From: Sedimenticola sp.
GTDB lineage: Bacteria; Pseudomonadota; Gammaproteobacteria; Chromatiales; Chromatiaceae
DNA length: 36,360 nucleotides
Assembly (NCBI GenBank): GCA_002869585.1
Contig: PKUO01000077.1
Span: 1 to 36,360 of the forward strand
Direction: 5' to 3'
Shown: positions 31,188-36,360 of the stretch, piece after piece
How the letters are laid out: the number at the start of each line of letters is the position of its first letter
Position numbering within the stretch: the first letter of the stretch is position 1
Made by a program: the position numbers and the translations under genes
Notes under the pieces: generated by a model
Database searches by the model: none
Seen by the model: the letters and a program-made list of their open reading frames with translations, nothing else
What the model was told of the DNA's origin: nothing

Positions 31188-32180
31188 ATGACTCAAGCCG
31201 TTCATCCCAAAGATGCGCTCTTTAGCGGTGAGAAACCTTTTCCCATTATTCCGACTTGTGAGCACTTTGCCGGCAGCGAAAAACTGATCACCAAAGCGCT
31301 GGAGTTACAGGACAGGATCGGGGCGATTTTCGATATCACCTGCGATTGTGAAGATGGCGCGCCTGCGGGCAAGGAGAAAGAGCATGCCGAGATGATCGTG
31401 CACGTGCTCAGCAGCGATGCCAACAAACACAAGATGGCCGGCGTTCGCATCCATGATTACAGTCACGCCCACTGGAAGGACGACGTGGATATCCTGGTGA
31501 AGGGTATTGGCGAGGTGACCGCCTATATTACTATCCCGAAAACGACCGATGCCGAGCATCTCCGCGAGATGATCGACTATATCCAGAAGGTGGCCCGGGA
31601 CAACAATATTCAGCGGGAGATTCCGCTGCATATTCTGGTTGAAACCCACGGTGCGTTGCGCGATATCTGGAAGATTGCCGAACTGCCCTGGATTCAGGTG
31701 TTTGATTTTGGCCTGATGGATTTTGTCAGCGGACACCATGGCGCGATACCGGCCTCGGCGATGCGCAGTCCAGGTCAGTTCGAACACAGACTGTTGGCGC
31801 GGGCAAAATCCGAGGTGGTCGCGGCTGCCCTGGCGAACGGCATAGTGCCGGCGCACAATGTCAGCCTGGACCTGAAAAACACCTACTCAACCTATTCCGA
31901 TGCCTATCGCGCACGCAACGAGTTTGGTTTCCTGCGCATGTGGAGCATCTATCCGGCTCAGATCACACCAATCGTCGATGCCATGAAACCGGAATATTCG
32001 GAGGTGCAGGACGCTGCCAATATTCTTCTGGCGGCACAACAGGCGGACTGGGGCCCGATTCAATATGCCGGCGAGTTGCACGATCGCGCCACCTACCGCT
32101 ATTTCTGGGAACTGTTGCAGAAGGCGCATGTAACAGGCGTGGGTGTTCCGGCAGAGGCGGAGCAGGCCTTTTTCAGCTGA
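31188..32180 (+). CDS. CitE-family CoA-ester lyase (malyl-CoA / beta-methylmalyl-CoA lyase-like)
   Basis: A 330-residue HpcH/HpaI-CitE family protein of a type common in beta- and gammaproteobacteria. Motifs: FDITCDCEDGAPAGKEKEHA (48-67), R87 in GVRIHDY, E152 in VETHGALRD, and D178 in FGLMDFV as the second probable Mg ligand; FLRMWSIYPAQI near 250 contains the usual C-terminal substrate region. The metal site is complete. It should cleave or form malyl-CoA-type thioesters; specificity is not readable. It has its own promoter region, divergent from the other CoA-ester genes, and ends at a strong terminator. Ribosome site is AGGAGA shortly before the ATG. Confidence 0.82.
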   Translation: MTQAVHPKDALFSGEKPFPIIPTCEHFAGSEKLITKALELQDRIGAIFDITCDCEDGAPAGKEKEHAEMIVHVLSSDANKHKMAGVRIHDYSHAHWKDDVDILVKGIGEVTAYITIPKTTDAEHLREMIDYIQKVARDNNIQREIPLHILVETHGALRDIWKIAELPWIQVFDFGLMDFVSGHHGAIPASAMRSPGQFEHRLLARAKSEVVAAALANGIVPAHNVSLDLKNTYSTYSDAYRARNEFGFLRMWSIYPAQITPIVDAMKPEYSEVQDAANILLAAQQADWGPIQYAGELHDRATYRYFWELLQKAHVTGVGVPAEAEQAFFS

Positions 32181-32214
32181 TAACAGAGCGACAAAAGCCT
32201 GTTGGCAATGAATC

Positions 32215-32246
32215 AGCCGGCGCCAGTCAAGGTGCCGGCTTTTTTA
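32215..32246 (+). terminator. Rho-independent terminator after the third CitE-family gene
   Basis: AGCCGGCGCC (32215-32224) pairs with GGTGCCGGCT (32231-32240), one G-T wobble, loop of six, followed by a run of T. It lies 35 bases after the stop codon and isolates the gene from the PEP synthase regulator. Confidence 0.9.
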
Positions 32247-32425
32247 ATTGTGCGGAACTCGTGGGCACATTATTCTCTACATTCACCAAGGTTTTGGATA
32301 CAATCTCCTGCTGCGATGCAACAAGCTGCAAATCTGATATTTTTCACGCTATCTGATAGTCCCCGGCATACCGGGAGAGCGCGTGACCCCGAGCTTTCGG
32401 CCGGCCCTGGATAGTGGAGATCAAC

Positions 32426-33238
32426 ATGTTGAAAAGAACTGTCTTCTTCGTCTCTGAGAGCACAGGTATTACCGCGGAAACACTGGGGCACAGCCTGATT
32501 TCCCAGTTTGAAAAGACCGTGGAGTTCACCACTATCTACAAGCCCTATATCAATACGGCGGAAAAGGCGCAGGAGCTGGTTGATCGGTTTAATCGGTTAT
32601 ACCAAGAACAGGGTTACGCCCCGATCGTCTTCGCCACCATGGCGGAGCCCGAAATCCGGGTGATGCTGAAACGCTCCAGTTGCCTTTATATCGAGCTGTT
32701 TGACACCTTCATAGGGCCGTTGAGCAAGGAACTCGGGGTCAATCCCTCCGGCGAGAGGGGGCGATCGCATGGCATCACCAATGGTGATCGTTACGAAAAC
32801 CGCATGAGTATCATCAACTTCGCCATGACCAACGATGATGGCGCCCGGTTGGATAAATACGACCAGGCGGATGTGATTCTGGTCGGTGTCTCGCGCTCCG
32901 GGAAGACACCCACCTGTCTCTATCTAGCCATGCACTTTGGCCTGCGTGCCGCCAACTATCCGCTCACTGAGGAGGATTTCGAGCAGAACAAGCTGCCGGA
33001 TGTGCTGCTCAAGCACCGGCAGAAATTGATTGCCCTGACTATCGACCCGATGCGCCTCAGCCGCATTCGCGAGGAGCGCCGCCCCGGCAGCCGCTACGCC
33101 TCTCTGCACCGTTGTCAGTCAGAGGTGCGCCAGGCACTGCAGTATTTCACCAGGCACCAGTTGACCGTCATCGATACCACCAGCTACTCGATTGAAGAGA
33201 TCTCCTCCCGTATCATGAATACGATCAGAACCGCCTGA
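32426..33238 (+). CDS. ppsR: PEP synthase regulatory protein (bifunctional kinase/phosphorylase, DUF299)
   Basis: A 270-residue bifunctional enzyme that switches PEP synthase (or pyruvate-phosphate dikinase) off by ADP-dependent phosphorylation and on by phosphate-dependent dephosphorylation. Signatures: N-terminal RTVFFVSESTGITAETLGHS, GITNGDRYENRM near the middle, and the P-loop-like GVSRSGKTPTCLYLA (from residue 154). Length fits. A GTG at 32414 gives four more residues, but GGAG at 32416-32419 suits the ATG at 32426. The target enzyme is not in the window. It sits among genes of pyruvate, ferredoxin and NADPH balance, which is consistent with control at the pyruvate/PEP node. Confidence 0.92.
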   Translation: MLKRTVFFVSESTGITAETLGHSLISQFEKTVEFTTIYKPYINTAEKAQELVDRFNRLYQEQGYAPIVFATMAEPEIRVMLKRSSCLYIELFDTFIGPLSKELGVNPSGERGRSHGITNGDRYENRMSIINFAMTNDDGARLDKYDQADVILVGVSRSGKTPTCLYLAMHFGLRAANYPLTEEDFEQNKLPDVLLKHRQKLIALTIDPMRLSRIREERRPGSRYASLHRCQSEVRQALQYFTRHQLTVIDTTSYSIEEISSRIMNTIRTA

Positions 33239-33261
33239 TCGATTTGTGACCCTCATCTCGG

Positions 33262-33296
33262 TATCCGGGATTCGGATAACGATTAATCAATCGTTA
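33262..33296. promoter_or_regulatory. Two adjoining dyads between ppsR and the transhydrogenase genes
   Basis: TATCCG (33262-33267) and CGGATA (33273-33278) form one dyad; TAACGATT (33277-33284) and AATCGTTA (33289-33296) form a perfect second one. They lie in the 233-bp gap, about 175 bases before pntAA. The second is a good operator candidate; either could form a weak transcript-end hairpin for ppsR. No T-run follows directly. Confidence 0.35.
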
Positions 33297-33471
33297 ATGC
33301 AGACTGTTTATTGTTGTTTTTTCAGACTATTCTGATTGAACAGTAACAGGTAATAAATAAATCTTAGGGAAACCATAAGAATACCCGCTTGAGAGACGAC
33401 GGCAAAGTCAACATAATCCTGTGATTTTACTGATAAATTTCCCGTAAATGGGCCTGACAAGAAACGATAAA

Positions 33472-34563
33472 ATGAAAATAGGCGTTCTGAAGGAAACCGT
33501 ACCGGGTGAGTGCCGGGTCGCATCAACCCCTGACATTGTAAAAAAATTAACAGCCCAGGGCTTCGAGGTTCTGATCGAATCTTCGGCTGGCAGTGCCGCT
33601 CACTTTACCGATGAGGAGTATCAATCGGTCGGCGCCCAGATCGTCGATGCCCAGACTGTTCTGGCGGCAGACATCGTGCTCAAGGTGAGGAAACCCTCTC
33701 AGGAACAGATTGCGCAGATGAGAGACGGCGCGGTGCTGATCTGTTTCATCGAAATCTGCGAGGATGATGGAACCCTCAAGGCGCTGTTGGCCAAAAACAT
33801 CAAGGCTATCGCCCTGGAGCGCATACCCCGTATCTCCCGCGCCCAGTCGATGGATGCGCTCTCATCCCAGAGCAACATCGCCGGCTACCGGGCAGTGATC
33901 GAGGCGGCCGCGCATTATGGCCGTTTCCTGCCCCTGATGATGACCTCGGCGGGTTCTGCAAAGCCATCCCGGGTGATCATTCTCGGTGTGGGTGTGGCCG
34001 GACTGCAGGCGATTGCCACCGCCCGGCGTCTGGGTGCGGATGTCTATGCCTATGATATACGCCCGGAAACCCAGGAGCAGATCCAGTCGCTCGGCGCCAA
34101 GCCAATCGTGCTGGATATCGGCGAGAGCGGAAGCGGCGAGGGGGGTTACGCCAAAGAGCTGTCTGAAGAGGCCAAGGCCAAGCAGCAGGCTCTACTTGCC
34201 GATGAGCTCTCCAAGGCCCATGTCATTATCACGACTGCGCTGATACCCTGCCGTCCCGCGCCGACGCTGATCACCGAGGATGTGGTGAAGCGGATGCGTG
34301 AAGGTTCGGTGATTGTCGATCTGGCTGCAGCCAATGGCGGTAACTGTCCCCTGACCGAGGCTGACCAGGTGGTTAACCGGCATGGCGTGATTCTGGTTGG
34401 CCATACCAACTACCCCGCGATGATGCCATCCGATGCCAGCGCATTTTTCGCCAAAAATATCGCCAACCTGATCGACATCATGGTGGATAAAACCGAAGAC
34501 GGTCTGGTTCTGAAAGATCTGGCTGAAGATGAGATTACAGCAGCTGCGGTGATCAAGCCTTAG
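33472..34563 (+). CDS. pntAA: NAD(P) transhydrogenase subunit alpha, NAD-binding part
   Basis: Soluble domain I of the proton-translocating NAD(P) transhydrogenase, 363 residues from this ATG. Start MKIGVLKETVPGE matches the usual N-terminus of the subunit; an ATG at 33448 would add eight residues. The RQD-loop region SRAQSMDALSSQSNIAGYRAV, the nucleotide motif GVGVAGLQAIATARRLGA and the AYDIRPE strand end are in place. In this organism the alpha chain is split, and the membrane part is coded by the next gene, as in Rhodospirillum. Together with pntB it drives NADPH formation from NADH with the proton gradient. Confidence 0.93.
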   Translation: MKIGVLKETVPGECRVASTPDIVKKLTAQGFEVLIESSAGSAAHFTDEEYQSVGAQIVDAQTVLAADIVLKVRKPSQEQIAQMRDGAVLICFIEICEDDGTLKALLAKNIKAIALERIPRISRAQSMDALSSQSNIAGYRAVIEAAAHYGRFLPLMMTSAGSAKPSRVIILGVGVAGLQAIATARRLGADVYAYDIRPETQEQIQSLGAKPIVLDIGESGSGEGGYAKELSEEAKAKQQALLADELSKAHVIITTALIPCRPAPTLITEDVVKRMREGSVIVDLAAANGGNCPLTEADQVVNRHGVILVGHTNYPAMMPSDASAFFAKNIANLIDIMVDKTEDGLVLKDLAEDEITAAAVIKP

Positions 34564-34626
34564 TTGAAATGAAAATAATATCGACGGGAGAGAAAATCTT
34601 CTGTCAAAAATACAAGGAATAATTCA

Positions 34627-34914
34627 ATGCCTGATACATTGGTTGCACTCTACGTATTCGTGCTCTCCTGTTTCATCGGCTACTGGGTGATTTGGGGTGT
34701 TACTCCGTCGCTGCATACGCCGCTGGTCGCTCTGACCAACGCCATTTCCGGGATCATTATCGTTGGTGCCCTGCTGGTCACCGGGTATCAGGAGGCTGGA
34801 ACTGCCGCTGAGATTTTCGGCTTTTTTGCCGTACTGCTTGCATCGATCAATGTGTTTGGTGGTTTTCTGGTCACCAATCGCATGCTCGCCATGTTCAAGA
34901 AGAAGCAGAAATAG
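34627..34914 (+). CDS. pntAB: NAD(P) transhydrogenase subunit alpha, membrane part
   Basis: A 95-residue membrane protein with three to four helices. It is the C-terminal membrane domain of the alpha chain as a separate subunit (motif [34 protein letters not shown]). It lies 63 bases after pntAA and 17 bases before pntB, so the three genes form one operon. The proton channel is built from this subunit and PntB. Confidence 0.93.
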   Translation: MPDTLVALYVFVLSCFIGYWVIWGVTPSLHTPLVALTNAISGIIIVGALLVTGYQEAGTAAEIFGFFAVLLASINVFGGFLVTNRMLAMFKKKQK

Positions 34915-34931
34915 TCGGGAGTCCAGTGACA

Positions 34932-36335
34932 ATGCAAATATCAGCAAATATTCAGGCCATTGCCTATCTGGCTTCCGCCATCTTTTTCATCTTTGCTCTC
35001 AAGGGATTGACCCATCCCACCTCGGCCAGACGGGGTAACTACTACGGCATGGCCGGCATGGTGGTTGCCGTGGTGGCCACGCTTCTGGGTGGCGAGGTTC
35101 AGTCCTACGGTTTTATCATTGCCGGTGTGGCCGCGGGTGCGGTGATCGGTGCTGTTCTGGCGGCAAAAATTCAGATGACGGCGATGCCGCAACTGGTAGC
35201 GGCGCTGCACAGCTTTGTCGGTATGGCGGCGGTGCTGGTGGCGATTGGCACCTACCTGAACCGGGAGGCGGCAGGCACCTTGAATTCGGTGCTGATGGCC
35301 GAGCTGTCGGTCGGCATCATCATCGGTGCGATCACCTTTAGTGGCTCTGTAATCGCATTTGGCAAGCTGCAGGGGCTGATCAGTGGTAAACCCTTGCAGT
35401 TCAAGGGTCAGCACATGCTGAATGCACTGCTGGCTGTGGTCATCACCGCCTTTGCCTTTCATTTCGGTATGACCGGTAGCGTGGTGTCACTGACACTCAT
35501 GACCCTGCTCGCCTTCGTGCTGGGCGTGCTGCTGATCATCCCGATCGGTGGCGCGGATATGCCGGTCATCATCTCCATGCTCAACAGCTATTCCGGCTGG
35601 GCGGCGGCGGCAACCGGTTTTACCTTGCAGAATAACCTGTTGATTATCGTCGGGGCGCTGGTGGGCTTCTCCGGAGCAATTCTCTCCTACATCATGTGCC
35701 GGGCGATGAACCGTTCGATCATCAATGTGGTGTTCGGCGGCTTCGGCAGCGAGGGTGGCGGAGGCGAATCCAGCGCCGCAGCCCAGGCGATGGAGAAGGG
35801 TGTCCGCTCTGCATCGGTCGAGGATGCCATCTACTGGATGGAGGACGCCAACCGGGTGATTATCGTGCCCGGTTACGGCATGGCGGTGGCCCAGGCCCAA
35901 CATGCCATCAAGGAGCTGATGGAACTGCTCGAACAACGCGGGGTGGAGGTCAAATTCGCCATTCACCCGGTCGCCGGACGCATGCCAGGGCATATGAACG
36001 TGCTGCTGGCGGAGGCCGACATACCCTATGATCATGTGCTGGAGATGGATGAGATCAATCCCGATTTCCCGTCCACCGATGTGACTTTGGTGGTTGGTGC
36101 CAATGACGTCACCAATCCCGCCGCCAAGACCGATCCATCCAGCCCGATCTATGGCATGCCGATTCTAGAGGTCTCCAAGTCCAAGCAGGTCTATGTGATC
36201 AAGCGCTCAATGAGACCGGGCTACGCGGGTGTGGAGAATCTGCTCTATTTTCAGGACAACTGTTCGCTGATCTTTGGTGATGCGAAGGATGTCTGCGAGG
36301 GTCTGGCTACGGTGCTAAAGGGGGGCGGGCACTAA
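34932..36335 (+). CDS. pntB: NAD(P) transhydrogenase subunit beta
   Basis: A protein of 467 residues with membrane helices in the first half and the NADP-binding domain III in the second (GYGMAVAQAQHAIKEL, HPVAGRMPGHMNVLLAEA, VVGANDVTNPAA, KRSMRPGYAGVEN). All motifs of PntB are intact. GGGAG at 34917-34921 precedes the ATG by ten bases and a possible GTG start at 34926 by four, so the first two residues are uncertain. It completes the three-gene pnt operon and links the NADH pool with the NADPH pool that the upstream ferredoxin-NADP reductase also feeds. Confidence 0.93.
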   Translation: MQISANIQAIAYLASAIFFIFALKGLTHPTSARRGNYYGMAGMVVAVVATLLGGEVQSYGFIIAGVAAGAVIGAVLAAKIQMTAMPQLVAALHSFVGMAAVLVAIGTYLNREAAGTLNSVLMAELSVGIIIGAITFSGSVIAFGKLQGLISGKPLQFKGQHMLNALLAVVITAFAFHFGMTGSVVSLTLMTLLAFVLGVLLIIPIGGADMPVIISMLNSYSGWAAAATGFTLQNNLLIIVGALVGFSGAILSYIMCRAMNRSIINVVFGGFGSEGGGGESSAAAQAMEKGVRSASVEDAIYWMEDANRVIIVPGYGMAVAQAQHAIKELMELLEQRGVEVKFAIHPVAGRMPGHMNVLLAEADIPYDHVLEMDEINPDFPSTDVTLVVGANDVTNPAAKTDPSSPIYGMPILEVSKSKQVYVIKRSMRPGYAGVENLLYFQDNCSLIFGDAKDVCEGLATVLKGGGH

Positions 36336-36360
36336 TCGGCAACCTCGAAGGCATAAAAAA

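Overview
The window looks like the chromosome of a free-living or symbiotic gammaproteobacterium, most likely a sulfur oxidiser of the Sedimenticola / Ca. Thiodiazotropha type. That placement is an inference from protein style and gene mix; there is no rRNA or other phylogenetic marker here. Coding density is high, GC is moderately high, and no phage, insertion sequence, CRISPR array, tRNA or rRNA was seen.

Layout. 1-3430: a truncated M1-type peptidase, a ChaN-PDZ lipoprotein and a LysR regulator. 3729-15299: a ferredoxin-centred operon, rnfB - giant pyruvate:ferredoxin oxidoreductase - rnfC - rnfD - rnfG - rnfE - rnfA - a tiny Cys-rich membrane protein - plant-type ferredoxin-NADP reductase, divergent from the LysR gene. 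15377-17607 (minus): TPR protein, small lipoprotein and beta-CASP nuclease. 17843-18292: an isolated small protein that resembles half of a sulfur oxygenase reductase. 18537-22420: an OmpR-type two-component system followed by msrPQ; both promoters carry the same three-unit 11-bp repeat. 22606-25827: a CHASE4-like/PAS/GGDEF diguanylate cyclase and a MATE exporter. 25921-26036: two REP-like hairpins. 26055-30785 (minus): a CoA-ester operon (CitE-like, AMP-dependent CoA ligase, a second CitE-like, and a MaoC hydratase broken by an in-frame TGA). 31188-32180: a third CitE-family gene on the other strand. 32426-36335: PEP synthase regulator and three-subunit proton-translocating transhydrogenase.

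How it fits together. Rnf exchanges electrons between NADH and ferredoxin at the cost or gain of an ion gradient, the oxidoreductase joins ferredoxin to pyruvate/acetyl-CoA, the reductase joins ferredoxin to NADPH, and Pnt joins NADH to NADPH. The CoA-ester cluster looks like a module for C4/C5 hydroxyacyl-CoA cleavage (malyl-CoA, citramalyl-CoA or methylmalyl-CoA type) feeding acetyl-CoA, glyoxylate or pyruvate. PpsR would set flux at the pyruvate/PEP node.

Most interesting points: the SOR-like half-size protein; the shared operator of the two-component system and msrPQ; the NqrM-like small protein in the rnf operon; the fused ferredoxin on the oxidoreductase; coherent loss of one cluster in RnfB; and the TGA in the MaoC gene.
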